64,000 nucleotides of DNA from Sporosarcina luteola (GCA_014204635.1 JACHLS010000018.1:1-64000); one strand, 5' to 3'. Shown: positions 1-8,925, numbered from the stretch's first letter. Made by a program: numbers and translations. The notes: generated by a model from the letters alone, not told the origin.

Positions 1-56
1 TTCAGCGCCGATGGTAGTAGGGGGCTTCCCCCTGTGAGAGTAGGACGTCGCCGGGC
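1..56 (+). rRNA. rrf: 5S ribosomal RNA, 3' end (partial)
   Basis: The window opens inside a 5S rRNA gene. Bases 1-56 hold the conserved 3' third of the molecule, with GCCGATGGTAGT near 7-18 and GAGAGTAGGACGTCGCC at 36-52, ending in GGGC just before a terminator. The rest of the rRNA operon lies upstream of the window. The plus-strand orientation matches the genes downstream. Confidence 0.93.
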
Positions 57-61
57 AAAGG

Positions 62-89
62 CCATCCCCTGTGTGGGGATGGTTTTTTT
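62..89 (+). terminator. Intrinsic terminator of the rRNA operon
   Basis: The arms CCATCCCC (62-69) and GGGGATGG (75-82) enclose a five-base loop and are followed by seven T. It sits six bases after the 5S end. Confidence 0.93.
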
Positions 90-163
90 GTGTTTGAATC
101 TAACAGATACCGCAAGGTATCCTAAGGAATCTTGTAAGAAACACGTATATGAGAGAAGGCGTA

Positions 164-222
164 TCCGATGGTTAGTAAAGCGGCAAAGCCGCTTCCCTGA
201 TGAGAGTAGGACGTCGCCAGGC
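164..222 (+). pseudogene. Degenerate second 5S rRNA 3' fragment
   Basis: This stretch repeats the end of the 5S gene: TCCGATGGT at 164-172 and GAGAGTAGGACGTCGCCAGGC at 202-222 parallel bases 8-56. The middle is altered: the stem-loop of the intact gene is replaced by AAGCGGCAAAGCCGCTT (178-194), a different hairpin. Nothing of the 5' two thirds of 5S is present. It is followed by a second copy of the terminator. I read it as a remnant of a duplicated or partly deleted rRNA operon end. A small structured RNA using the same terminator is the alternative. Confidence 0.7.
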
Positions 223-228
223 AAAAGG

Positions 229-255
229 CCATCCCCTGTGGGGGATGGTTTTTTT
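229..255 (+). terminator. Second copy of the rRNA terminator
   Basis: CCATCCCC (229-236), TGTG loop and GGGGATGG (241-248), then seven T. Both arms are identical to the terminator at 62-89. Confidence 0.9.
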
Positions 256-528
256 GTGTTCTACAATTGAGAGTAGATCGATGCTTGGTCTGCCAGAATA
301 CAGTTCATCACGAACCAAGCTGTTATTATTTGATGGTTAGAGTTTTTGCAAAGGTCTCCCTAGGGTGATAAAGGGATTCCTATTAGCAGTCGACATCTTT
401 TCTTGTTTATTGGAATTTCCTTTACCTTTCAGTTTGTCTTCAAAAGTTTCACAGATTTAATTGCTAACCTAAGCTTTTTCGTTCATCATTACAGGTAGAG
501 TGGAAAATGAGAAAAAGGAAGATGGTCA

Positions 529-1743
529 TTGAAGAGTGTTTCGCTGGTGCTACTTACTTCGGTAAGACTTGCAACTATATTAATTTTATGTGTCCATTAC
601 ATTCCACCTGAAGAAGAGTGGTGGATGGGTCGGTTTATCTATATACCGGTAGCGCTCGTTTTATTTGTGGCAAGTCATTTTATCCAAATGGGAACTTCGC
701 GTATGACTGTAAAAGTGATTTGTTCCTGTACAGATTTTTTATTGGCATTCGGATTTGGGTTACTGTATCCGGATAACGGCTATTTTTATCTCATCTTTTT
801 TGGTGTAATAGCGACTACTATTTTTATTGCGTTTGATGGAACAACGATTGTTAAGATATTTCCAGTTGTCTTATTAATTGCTTGGTCGATTGTCAGCTAT
901 AGGCAGATTGCTTTAGAGGTATTTTTTATTACCCCGAATCTGATCAACCTGACGTTTGTTGTGTATTGTGCTTTGGTTGGGAGCTTAATCCGCCGCATTC
1001 AATTAGCAAAGGAAACCATTGCTATGCAATATGATCAATTGAATGAGACGCATACTGCACTTCAGGAGGCTCATGGGCAGTTGGAGCAATATGCAAATCA
1101 GGTAGAAGAGTTGACCGTTATTCGAGAACGAAATGAGATTGCAAGGGAAATTCATGACACGGTCGGTCATAAAATGACAGCGCTGATCGTTCAGTTGCAG
1201 TTGGCCAATGAAATGGCAGTCAGTGATCCTGAAAAAACAAAAGCAATCATTGGGACGTGTGAGCAGTTGGCAAGAGATTCGCTGCATGAAGTCCGGTTAT
1301 CTGTCCGAACTTTGAAAGAGGATCATTTGCAAGTGTCCTTTCTCGATGTCTTAAAGGATCTAATGAAAGATTTTGCAGAGTCGGCTCAGATTCAAACTCA
1401 ATTAGATGTGCAAGGCGATTTGTCGTCCATCCCCCTTTTCTTGCAGCCGATTTTGAAAAGGATTGTCCAAGAGTCGTTGACGAACGCTAAACGGCATGGG
1501 GATGCTGATAAATGTAAGGTACTTATCTGGGTGGAAACAGAAGAATTACGATTAAAGATCCGGGATGACGGCAAGGGGGCAGGTCAAGTGATACCCAGCT
1601 TTGGTTTATTGAATATGAAAGAACGGGTCGTCGAGCATGGTGGCGTGTTGCAGATAGAGAGTGAGGAGGGAAAAGGGTTCACCATCCATGTTTCCTTTCC
1701 TTTACATCGAATGAGATGGTCATCGACAGGAGTGATTGCATGA
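529..1743 (+). CDS. lnrJ: Membrane sensor histidine kinase, NarL-type partner, LnrJ-like
   Basis: A 404-residue sensor kinase. About five hydrophobic segments fill residues 5-155, then a short coiled coil (about 160-195) leads to a HisKA_3 dimerisation domain with the phospho-accepting His209 in REIHDTVGHK. The ATPase part shows an N box with Asn319 (ESLTNAKRHG) and the G1 box DDGKG at 346-350. The start is the TTG at 529, with GGAAG a few bases upstream. The stop overlaps the next start by one base (ATGA), so kinase and regulator should be translationally coupled. Gene order (kinase, NarL-type regulator, ATPase, two permeases) and all lengths match the LnrJKLMN system of B. subtilis, which senses linear polyene lipopeptide-like drugs. 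The ligand here is inferred, not shown. Confidence 0.8.
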   Translation: MKSVSLVLLTSVRLATILILCVHYIPPEEEWWMGRFIYIPVALVLFVASHFIQMGTSRMTVKVICSCTDFLLAFGFGLLYPDNGYFYLIFFGVIATTIFIAFDGTTIVKIFPVVLLIAWSIVSYRQIALEVFFITPNLINLTFVVYCALVGSLIRRIQLAKETIAMQYDQLNETHTALQEAHGQLEQYANQVEELTVIRERNEIAREIHDTVGHKMTALIVQLQLANEMAVSDPEKTKAIIGTCEQLARDSLHEVRLSVRTLKEDHLQVSFLDVLKDLMKDFAESAQIQTQLDVQGDLSSIPLFLQPILKRIVQESLTNAKRHGDADKCKVLIWVETEELRLKIRDDGKGAGQVIPSFGLLNMKERVVEHGGVLQIESEEGKGFTIHVSFPLHRMRWSSTGVIA

Positions 1744-2405
1744 TAAACGTATTGATCGTAGATGATCAGCCTCTAATCCGGGAAGGGTTAAGTTCATTGC
1801 TAAATCTGCAAGAAGATATTCATATTGCAGGCACGGCGGTGGAAGGCGCCGATGCTTTGGTTCAGGCATCGCGACTGGAGCCGGATATTGTCTTGATGGA
1901 CATTCGGATGCCGGGCGTTAATGGAGTAGAAGGAACCAAGCTTCTTCGAGAAAAGATGCCGCATATCAAGGTCTTGATCCTGACTACGTTTAATGATAGT
2001 GAATTGATTTTTGATGCGTTGGAAGAAGGAGCGAGCGGGTATTTATTGAAAGACATGCCGACCGAAACGATTGCAAAAGCGATTAGCACCGTATACCATG
2101 GGGGTGTCGTGTTGCCAAAGGATTTCACAGCCCATCTCCTAGCGGAAGGACGGACCAAGCAAACGGAGAGATTAGCAACGGGAGCTTCCGAACCCCCTCA
2201 AGGCCTTTCCGAGCTGACGATCCGCGAGCAGGAAGTATTGCAGTATTTGGGGAAAGGATTGAATAATAAAGAAGTGGCGGAAGGTTTATTCATTACAGAG
2301 GGTACGGTAAAAAACCATGTGTCGAATATCATCCATAAATTAGGACTCCGCGATCGCACGCAAGCGGCCATTTTTGCAGTCCGCTACGGCATCACTACTT
2401 TTTAA
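1740..2405 (+). CDS. lnrK: NarL/FixJ-family response regulator, LnrK-like
   Basis: A 221-residue regulator with an N-terminal receiver domain and a C-terminal LuxR-type helix-turn-helix. The phospho-acceptor is Asp54 in LMDIRMPG, with acidic residues at VDD (7-9) and the switch Lys in LLKD. The DNA-binding part contains the classic LTIREQEVLQ and EGTVKNHVSNI. The start at 1740 gives the canonical MINVLIVDD N-terminus and overlaps the kinase stop. A terminator follows, so the ABC genes downstream must have their own promoter, probably activated by this protein as for the lnr locus. Confidence 0.85.
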   Translation: MINVLIVDDQPLIREGLSSLLNLQEDIHIAGTAVEGADALVQASRLEPDIVLMDIRMPGVNGVEGTKLLREKMPHIKVLILTTFNDSELIFDALEEGASGYLLKDMPTETIAKAISTVYHGGVVLPKDFTAHLLAEGRTKQTERLATGASEPPQGLSELTIREQEVLQYLGKGLNNKEVAEGLFITEGTVKNHVSNIIHKLGLRDRTQAAIFAVRYGITTF

Positions 2406-2432
2406 ACATGACATTACGCATACGCGACTATG

Positions 2433-2461
2433 AAAAACGGCATAGCTATGCCGTTTTTTTT
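2433..2461 (+). terminator. Terminator after the two-component genes
   Basis: AAAAACGGCATAGCTATGCC followed by GTTTTTTTT forms a stem with almost no loop (AACGGCATAG/CTATGCCGTT) and a long T run. Confidence 0.9.
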
Positions 2462-2471
2462 ATGCACAGAA

Positions 2472-2516
2472 ATCTATCGCAAGCTAGATGGTACTATCCT
2501 CTTTTTCTCTTATGAT
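2472..2516 (+). promoter_or_regulatory. Probable activator-dependent promoter of the ABC exporter
   Basis: A good -10 element TATGAT lies at 2511-2516, but no acceptable -35 hexamer sits 16-18 bases upstream. Instead there is a dyad ATCTA-N8-TAGAT at 2472-2489, centred about 42 bases before the expected start point. That is where a NarL-family activator would bind to replace a missing -35. The link to the regulator at 1740-2405 is inferred. Confidence 0.45.
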
Positions 2517-2541
2517 AGACAGTGAAGAAGGAGGTATTTGC

Positions 2542-3474
2542 ATGTTAACGATGACCCAGGTAAAGAAGTGCTATGGTGATCAGGAAGTAGTGAAGGGAGT
2601 TACTTTGCATGTTGGAAGAGGCGAAGCGTTTGGCTTACTTGGTCCGAATGGTGCAGGAAAATCGACTACTATATCCATGATCTGCGGACTTGTTCCATAC
2701 GATGAGGGTGACATTCAGGTGGATGGTTTGTCGGTGAACCGCTCCCCTTATGAGATAAAAAAGAAAATAGGTGTCGTACCGCAGGATATTGCCCTGTACC
2801 CAACCTTGTCGGCATTAGATAATTTATTATTTTGGGGGAAGATGTATGGCTTAAAAGGAGCGGAGGCCAAGAACCGTGCATTAGAAGTATTGGAGACGGT
2901 AGGACTTGCGGAACGGGGAAAAGATCGAATTGAGACGTTTTCAGGCGGTATGAAGCGCCGCATCAATATCGGGGCTGCATTACTCCATCGTCCCGAACTT
3001 TTAATTATGGATGAGCCGACAGTCGGCATTGATCCGCAATCGCGCCATCATATTTTAGAGACGGTCAAGAACTTGAATGAACAGGGGATGACTATCATCT
3101 ATACCAGCCATTACATGGAAGAGGTTGAATTTCTCTGTAAACGAATCGCCATTATGGATCATGGGCAAGTGATTGCCAGCGGATCGACGCAGGAGCTATG
3201 CAAACGATTGGCAGGGGGCAATCAGCTGCTGCTGGATGTAGAGGAAGCAGGACCTGCGTTTGTAGATAAATTAAAACAGCTGGAGGGCGTTGAGAAGGTG
3301 GTTAGCCCTCAACAGTCAGAGATCCATTTATACGTCAAACAAGGGCAGGATATGATGGCTTCCATTGTGTCAATCGCTTCCGAGGAAGCTGTAAAAATTC
3401 GTCAAATTAAGCTGAAAGAAGCGGATCTAGAAACGCTGTTTTTACAGATGACAGGTCGCTCTTTGCGAGATTAG
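2542..3474 (+). CDS. lnrL: ABC exporter ATP-binding subunit, LnrL-like
   Basis: A 310-residue ABC ATPase of the drug-export (CcmA/NatA-like) group. Walker A GPNGAGKST lies near residue 37, the signature FSGGMKRRI near 134, Walker B LLIMDEPTVG near 153, and the H-loop in YTSHYMEEV near 190. About 90 C-terminal residues follow the nucleotide-binding domain, as in other ABC-2 exporters. The start at 2542 is preceded by GAAGGAGG at 2527-2534; a longer frame upstream lacks this. It would energise the two permeases immediately downstream and export or protect against membrane-active lipid-like antibiotics if the LnrL assignment holds. Confidence 0.82.
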   Translation: MLTMTQVKKCYGDQEVVKGVTLHVGRGEAFGLLGPNGAGKSTTISMICGLVPYDEGDIQVDGLSVNRSPYEIKKKIGVVPQDIALYPTLSALDNLLFWGKMYGLKGAEAKNRALEVLETVGLAERGKDRIETFSGGMKRRINIGAALLHRPELLIMDEPTVGIDPQSRHHILETVKNLNEQGMTIIYTSHYMEEVEFLCKRIAIMDHGQVIASGSTQELCKRLAGGNQLLLDVEEAGPAFVDKLKQLEGVEKVVSPQQSEIHLYVKQGQDMMASIVSIASEEAVKIRQIKLKEADLETLFLQMTGRSLRD

Positions 3475-3486
3475 GAGCGGTTAATT

Positions 3487-4692
3487 ATGAAAAAGATGAT
3501 CTTAATTGCCCGCAAAGATATTGCCATCCAGCTGAAAGATCGAAAAGCGTTCTTGCTTCTACTGCTGATGCCTTTTTTGTTAACTGCCATATTAGGTTTT
3601 GCTTTAAAGGGAGTAATGGAAGGGGAAACGATTCCTGCCGAGGTGATTGGCGTATACGTGGAGAAAGGCGATCCTCTGGGAGAAGAGTTCGTGGAAAACT
3701 ATTTGCAACAGGATTGGCTGACAGTGAAACGGGCCATACATGAAGCAGAATTGGAAGATTGGGTTGCTCGAAAAGAAATTGACGCAGGGATTGTGCTGCC
3801 AACAGAGTGGGAAGAGCAGAGAAAATCGGCAAAAATTTTGGCGGTGGCTGGAAAAGAATCTAGCGCCCTTTTTACCCAACAGCTGACGGATTCCTTTTCG
3901 CAAACATTTTGGACCATGTCCCAATCGACCCAAACGATCATGACAAACCTTGCTTTAGCTGCTTCCGCTCAGGGGGCAGCCATTCAACCGGATAAAATCC
4001 AAGCTGAGCTGCTGATGGAAATGAAGCAAGCAGCCGAGCGAAAGGGACAATATATTGAGGTTACATCAATCGGTGAACGGGAGGTATCCTCGATGCAATA
4101 CTATGCTGCTGCGATGGCGGCGATGTTCCTTCTCTTCAATGCAGTTCGGGGAGGGAAATCTCTTCATCAAGAGCAACAATCAGTCACCTTGGATCGACTC
4201 CGCATGACGCCCACACGAGTAGAATTCATTTTAGGGGGCAAGTTTTTAGGGACCTGGTGTTTGGCTTTTGGCCAATTCCTTGTCTTCATGGGGGCCACGC
4301 GTTATCTCTTAGAAGTGGATTGGGGAGAGAGTGCACTTCAAACTTTATGTATCGGGCTTGCTTACAGCTTTGCCGTGTCAGGCTTAGCCGTTCTCGTAGC
4401 CGCATTTTCCGCCAATGAAAAGACGGCCGATTTGGCAGGTGGAATCATGGTGCAAGTACTGGCACTGTTGGGAGGTTCCATGTTGCCACTATCCGCGTTT
4501 CCAGAAGTTATGAGAAAAGTGGCCCTCGTCCTGCCGAATTCATGGGCATTGACTAGTTTTACCTCGATTATGACCGGTACGACGTGGGCCTCTTTAGGGG
4601 CAGCTGCTCTAGTGTTGGTTGCAATCGGTGCCGCATCTATTGTCGTAGGGACGGCTCGAATGCGGGGAATTGCACTATCGGGAGGAAAATGA
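3487..4692 (+). CDS. lnrM: ABC-2 type permease, LnrM-like
   Basis: A 401-residue permease with the ABC-2 layout: one hydrophobic segment near residues 18-40, a large extracytoplasmic domain of about 170 residues, then five membrane segments from residue about 205 to the end. It starts 12 bases after the ATPase gene stops. It is almost the same length as the next gene, and the pair probably forms the heterodimeric membrane channel of the exporter. Confidence 0.8.
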   Translation: MKKMILIARKDIAIQLKDRKAFLLLLLMPFLLTAILGFALKGVMEGETIPAEVIGVYVEKGDPLGEEFVENYLQQDWLTVKRAIHEAELEDWVARKEIDAGIVLPTEWEEQRKSAKILAVAGKESSALFTQQLTDSFSQTFWTMSQSTQTIMTNLALAASAQGAAIQPDKIQAELLMEMKQAAERKGQYIEVTSIGEREVSSMQYYAAAMAAMFLLFNAVRGGKSLHQEQQSVTLDRLRMTPTRVEFILGGKFLGTWCLAFGQFLVFMGATRYLLEVDWGESALQTLCIGLAYSFAVSGLAVLVAAFSANEKTADLAGGIMVQVLALLGGSMLPLSAFPEVMRKVALVLPNSWALTSFTSIMTGTTWASLGAAALVLVAIGAASIVVGTARMRGIALSGGK

Positions 4693-4693
4693 A

Positions 4694-5839
4694 GTGAGAA
4701 GAATAGTTGCTATTTGTTTATTGGAAATAAAGCGTACGTTTACAAGACCATCATCTTATATTCTAATGTTAGCCATGCCATTGATGTTCACCTTGCTTTT
4801 TGGCAATTTATTCGGGAATCAAGCTGAATCGGCAATTCATGTTGCCCTCGTTGATGAGGATGGGTCGGTATTTTCAAAGAATTTTATTGATCAGTTAGGC
4901 AACCAAACTTACGTAACATATGAAGTGGTTGACGGGAAGGGTGCGGAAGAATTGATCCGACTGCAGGAAGTGCAAGGTATCCTGACAATCAAGAATGGTT
5001 TCCTTGGTCTCCTTGAAAATAAAACCCCGGCGATATCGTTCCAGCACCCACCTGGCTCGACAACAGCTCCGATGCTGGAACAGTTGTTCAATCAGGCAAT
5101 CAGGAGTGCCGACCTCCGAATTGCAGCAGCTCAAATAGGTGCCTCTTATGAAAGCAAGGATTGGGAGACCGTTTACGAACAGCTGATTCATGCGGATGAG
5201 GAAATCCGTGGGATAAGTGAAATCTATTCCAACGATGCCAAGGTGGAAAGCTGGAATAAGATGTCCTATAGCTCGGCTGGTTTTTCCATCATGTTTGTTA
5301 TGATTGTCATGCTTTTTGCCACAGGTGCATTAATAGAAGCTAGAAACATGGGCATTTGGTCGAGACTATTAACAACCCCGGCCACGCGCATTCAATTGAC
5401 GCTGGGCTATGTTCTATCCTTTTTTCTCATCGGATTTGTGCAGTTTTCGTTGCTTATCTTGCTGACATCCGTTTTATTTGGCGTACAATGGGGAGACCCG
5501 GTCGGCTTGCTAGTACTCGTGACAACGTTACTGCTTTGTGTTGTCGGTCTGGGAATGGCGATTGCCACCATCGTGAAAACCTCAGAGCAGCAAAGTGCTG
5601 TCGGTATGCTTCTTATCATCTCGACCAGTATGCTGGGCGGCGTCTATTGGCCCCTAAACATTGTTCCGGAATTCATGCAAAAAATAGCCAACTTTGTTCC
5701 GCAATCCTGGGCGATAGAAGGCTTCAAATCTTTGGTCGATGGAGCAACTGTGGGAGACATTATGATGCCGATACTGGTTTTGCTTAGCTTTGCAATTGTT
5801 TTTCTATTCATCGGATTATCGAGAGTACGGTACCAATAA
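4694..5839 (+). CDS. lnrN: ABC-2 type permease, LnrN-like
   Basis: A 381-residue ABC-2 permease with an N-terminal membrane segment (about 18-40), an external domain, and five C-terminal segments. The GTG start at 4694 follows the previous stop by one base and is preceded by GGAGG at 4681-4685 inside the upstream gene, so the two permeases are coupled. A longer frame with an earlier ATG overlaps the upstream gene and lacks a ribosome site. The last segment before the C-terminus contains NFVPQSWAIEGF, resembling the VLPNSWALTSF of its partner, which marks the two as paralogues. Confidence 0.8.
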   Translation: MRRIVAICLLEIKRTFTRPSSYILMLAMPLMFTLLFGNLFGNQAESAIHVALVDEDGSVFSKNFIDQLGNQTYVTYEVVDGKGAEELIRLQEVQGILTIKNGFLGLLENKTPAISFQHPPGSTTAPMLEQLFNQAIRSADLRIAAAQIGASYESKDWETVYEQLIHADEEIRGISEIYSNDAKVESWNKMSYSSAGFSIMFVMIVMLFATGALIEARNMGIWSRLLTTPATRIQLTLGYVLSFFLIGFVQFSLLILLTSVLFGVQWGDPVGLLVLVTTLLLCVVGLGMAIATIVKTSEQQSAVGMLLIISTSMLGGVYWPLNIVPEFMQKIANFVPQSWAIEGFKSLVDGATVGDIMMPILVLLSFAIVFLFIGLSRVRYQ

Positions 5840-5889
5840 AACAGCAAGCGGCGAGGGGATCCATTCGGACTTCCCCCGCTGTTTTTATT
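5838..5889 (+). terminator. Terminator after the ABC exporter operon
   Basis: An AAACAGC / GCTGTTT stem with an internal GGGGA / TCCCC helix is followed by TTTATTT. It overlaps the stop codon of the second permease. Confidence 0.75.
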
Positions 5890-5959
5890 TGATCGTTTGT
5901 CCCGTCCGCCTTTTTACACTTCTTCCTTCTTGCTTTATAATGAATACAAAGGAAGTGTA

Positions 5960-7396
5960 ATGGTATTGATGCGCGACATGAATCGCCCTGTTATTCAGGC
6001 ATTGGATGAATTTAAAAAACGGCAACCGATTTCGTTTCACGTACCGGGCCATAAGAACGGGCTATTGTCTACACTGCCCGAAGAGATCCGCTCTGCATTA
6101 TCGTATGACGTTACCGAACTCAGCGGGCTGGATGATTTACATGAGCCGGCTGGCATGCTGCAAGATGCCGAACAGCGGCTGTCCGATTTGTATCAATCCG
6201 ACCGAAGCTTTTTCCTAGTCAATGGATCCACAGTCGGTAATTTGGCGATGATGTTTGCAGTATGTTCTCCTGGGGACACAGTAATCGTGCAACGGAATGC
6301 CCATAAATCGATATTCCATGCAATTGAACTGACGGGAGCCCGTCCCGTGTTCATTACCCCTGACTGGGATGAGGAAACGCAAACAATTGGGACAGTGCAT
6401 GCTCTGCAAATAAAAAAAGCGATTGAGGCGGCACCTGACGCAAAAGCGGTTGTTCTGACCTATCCTACGTATTATGGCGTGGCGGGTAACGAGATGGGCG
6501 CCGTCATCGAACAATGCCACGAGCGTCGCATCCCTGTGCTGGTAGACGAAGCACATGGAGCCCACTTGATTGTAGGCCGTTCTTTTCCACCATCCGCGTT
6601 ATCACTTGGAGCGGATCTCGTTGTGCATTCAGCCCATAAAACATTGCCTGCGATGACTATGGCTTCATTCTTGCATGTTCGTTCTTCATTGATCAATCCG
6701 CAGAAGGTGGCCCATTATTTAAATATGCTTCAATCGAGCAGTCCGTCCTATTTGCTCATGGCGTCCCTTGATGATGCAAGAAGCTATGCTGAATCCTATT
6801 CGGCAGAGGACTATGACATGTTCTGGCAGGAACGTTCGGCTTTCATCCAGAGCTTACGTACGCTATCCTTTGTGGAAGTAATAGAACCGGATGATTCATT
6901 GAAGCTGCTTATGCGGGTGGAGGGCTTTACTGGCTTTGCCTTGCTGGAAAAGCTGGAGGCGGAAGGAATATTTGTGGAGCTGGCCGATCCTTTTCAGGTT
7001 TTGCTTATCCTGCCGTTATTGAAAAAGGGCGCCCATTTCCCGTTTGAGGAAAGCTTAGGGAAAATAAAAACGGCAGTAACGCTGCTGAAAGCCGAAGCTG
7101 TGCCAGATGCGACTACGCCTTCCGCAATTATTGCAGGTGAGGAAATCGGCATGTTGGCTGTTTCCCCGGCAGATCTAACTGGCATGAAAACGGAATGGAT
7201 ATCTATCGACTCAGCAATAGGCCGCGTTGCGGCAGGTTCGATCATTCCCTATCCTCCTGGCATCCCGCTGTTGCTTGGCGGGGAACAGATAAATGAAAGG
7301 CATGTTGAATGGTTGACGCAATATATGAGGATGAACGCAAAGTTTCAAGGTGCAATCCAGACGGAACAAAGGAAAATTTTAGTGACGATTGAATGA
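5960..7396 (+). CDS. yaaO: Orn/Lys/Arg decarboxylase family PLP enzyme (YaaO)
   Basis: A 478-residue pyridoxal-phosphate decarboxylase of the short Gram-positive type. The PLP lysine is in VVHSAHKTLPA (about 230), preceded by the cofactor-binding DEAHGAH near 197. The N-terminal HVPGHKNG motif is typical of this family. It would decarboxylate arginine, lysine or ornithine for polyamine synthesis; the substrate cannot be told from sequence. GGAAG at 5951-5955 supports ATG 5960, although TTG 5966 or ATG 5969 also fit. It lies 12 bases before tmk, the same neighbour as in B. subtilis. Confidence 0.88.
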   Translation: MVLMRDMNRPVIQALDEFKKRQPISFHVPGHKNGLLSTLPEEIRSALSYDVTELSGLDDLHEPAGMLQDAEQRLSDLYQSDRSFFLVNGSTVGNLAMMFAVCSPGDTVIVQRNAHKSIFHAIELTGARPVFITPDWDEETQTIGTVHALQIKKAIEAAPDAKAVVLTYPTYYGVAGNEMGAVIEQCHERRIPVLVDEAHGAHLIVGRSFPPSALSLGADLVVHSAHKTLPAMTMASFLHVRSSLINPQKVAHYLNMLQSSSPSYLLMASLDDARSYAESYSAEDYDMFWQERSAFIQSLRTLSFVEVIEPDDSLKLLMRVEGFTGFALLEKLEAEGIFVELADPFQVLLILPLLKKGAHFPFEESLGKIKTAVTLLKAEAVPDATTPSAIIAGEEIGMLAVSPADLTGMKTEWISIDSAIGRVAAGSIIPYPPGIPLLLGGEQINERHVEWLTQYMRMNAKFQGAIQTEQRKILVTIE

Positions 7397-7408
7397 TGGA
7401 GGCTTACT

Positions 7409-8047
7409 ATGTTAAAAAAAGGGGTATTTATTACTTTTGAGGGACCGGAAGGAGCAGGAAAGACAACGGTTCTGGAAGAAGTGGCGAAGAAACTCCGGCT
7501 TGATGGATATGATGTCTTGACGACACGGGAACCCGGTGGAATCCGAATAGCCGAAAAAATACGGGCAATCATATTGGATAACACCCATCAGGAGATGGAT
7601 GGAAGGACGGAAGCGTTGTTGTACGCGGCTGCAAGAAGACAACATCTAGTGGAAACGATCATTCCAGCGCTGACAGAAGAAAAAGTGGTCCTTTGCGATC
7701 GTTTCATTGATAGTTCCCTAGCATATCAAGGCTATGCCCGGGGACTCGGCATGAAAGATGTTTTGTCCATTAACCGGTTTGCAATCGGAGACACCATGCC
7801 TGATTTGACAATCTTTTTTGCTATAAGCCCGGAGGAGGGCTTGGAAAGGATCAGCCAAAATGGAGAAAGAGAACAAAATCGGCTGGATCAGGAGGACATT
7901 CAGTTTCATTCTCTCGTCTATGAGGGATACCAAAAATTGTTGCAGCAGTATCCTGACCGCTTCATCACAGTCGATGCTTCGTGCGAATTAAAAACAGTAA
8001 CTGAAAATGTTTGGAAAATTATAAGTTCTCAACTCATTTCTGAGTGA
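7409..8047 (+). CDS. tmk: Thymidylate kinase
   Basis: A 212-residue dTMP kinase that makes dTDP for DNA synthesis. The P-loop EGPEGAGKTT is at residues 11-20, the DR(F/Y) motif in CDRFIDSSLAYQG near 94-106, and the lid region rich in Gln/Asn/Arg follows near 145-155. A ribosome site GGAGG lies at 7396-7400. The gene begins the conserved replication-linked run tmk-darA-yaaR-holB. Confidence 0.97.
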   Translation: MLKKGVFITFEGPEGAGKTTVLEEVAKKLRLDGYDVLTTREPGGIRIAEKIRAIILDNTHQEMDGRTEALLYAAARRQHLVETIIPALTEEKVVLCDRFIDSSLAYQGYARGLGMKDVLSINRFAIGDTMPDLTIFFAISPEEGLERISQNGEREQNRLDQEDIQFHSLVYEGYQKLLQQYPDRFITVDASCELKTVTENVWKIISSQLISE

Positions 8048-8094
8048 GTTTCGTGATATAATGAATAGAACGATACAAAAAAGGAGTGATAGGC

Positions 8095-8424
8095 GTGAAA
8101 TTGATAGTAGCGGTAGTCCAAGACCAAGATAGCAACCGGTTGTCTGCAGCTTTGACGAAAAACGACTTCCGGGCAACAAAATTAGCGAGTACAGGTGGTT
8201 TTCTACGTTCAGGAAATACAACATTCCTTATCGGTACAGATGACAGTCTTGTTCCCAAAGCACTTGAGTTGATCCGTGAAAATTGTCGTTCGCGCGATCA
8301 AATGGTCGCTCCCGTATCTCCAATGGGCGGCAATGCAGATTCCTACATTCCATATCCGGTGGAAGTAGAAGTCGGGGGTGCCACCGTATTTGTTCTGCCA
8401 ATTGAGCAATTCCATCATTTTTAA
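8095..8424 (+). CDS. darA: Cyclic di-AMP receptor DarA (PII-like, YaaQ)
   Basis: A 109-residue small protein of the PII-like YaaQ family. The family forms trimers that bind c-di-AMP; the N-terminal MKLIVAVVQDQD and the glycine-rich STGGFLRSGNTT loop are characteristic. The GTG start at 8095 is preceded by AAAGGAGTGAT. Its partner proteins are unknown. It has the same neighbours, tmk and yaaR, as in B. subtilis. Confidence 0.93.
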   Translation: MKLIVAVVQDQDSNRLSAALTKNDFRATKLASTGGFLRSGNTTFLIGTDDSLVPKALELIRENCRSRDQMVAPVSPMGGNADSYIPYPVEVEVGGATVFVLPIEQFHHF

Positions 8425-8483
8425 TCCGGATATCCGTTGTTTTTGTACCTCTTTGCTTGGTGGTATAAATGAGGTGAACTTTT

Positions 8484-8924
8484 TTGAAAGTAAATAGTGA
8501 TTACCGAGCTGGGCTCGATAAATTGAGAAACGATCCAGCGCCAACCGCGCCGACGGGAAACCGATTTGGACAAATGGTTCTTACGCAGCAAGAGCGTCTT
8601 CACGGGGAACAATTAACCAGGCTTCTCGGTGACATTTCTGCTGCAGGGGACCGATTGGCGCGATCTCGGAATTTACGTGAGATGGCTAAGTTCAAAATGC
8701 TCGTTAAACGGTTTTTAAAAGAGGCAGTCGAGTCGGGCTTGGATGTGAAGCAATCCCATACATGGAACCAATATGGCGAAGGGCGCCGGTTAAAGATTGT
8801 CCAGACAATTGATCAAAAACTGATAGAGCTGGCGGAAGCTTTGTTGAGTGAAGAACAGACTTCAGTTGAATTACTTGGAAAAATAGGAGAAATCAAAGGA
8901 CTTCTCATTAATCTATATATGTGA
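8484..8924 (+). CDS. yaaR: YaaR family protein (DUF327)
   Basis: A 146-residue protein of the uncharacterised YaaR family, mostly alpha-helical and charged, with no membrane segment or signal peptide. TTG at 8484 is the likely start, with GAGGTG at 8471-8476 upstream. It lies between darA and holB, a position that is very stable in Bacillales. Its function is not known to me. Confidence 0.85.
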   Translation: MKVNSDYRAGLDKLRNDPAPTAPTGNRFGQMVLTQQERLHGEQLTRLLGDISAAGDRLARSRNLREMAKFKMLVKRFLKEAVESGLDVKQSHTWNQYGEGRRLKIVQTIDQKLIELAEALLSEEQTSVELLGKIGEIKGLLINLYM

Positions 8925-8925
8925 T

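Noticed and set aside
34..270. A 78-codon open frame on the plus strand
   Set aside because: It lies inside the 5S rRNA end, its terminators and the remnant; no ribosome site.
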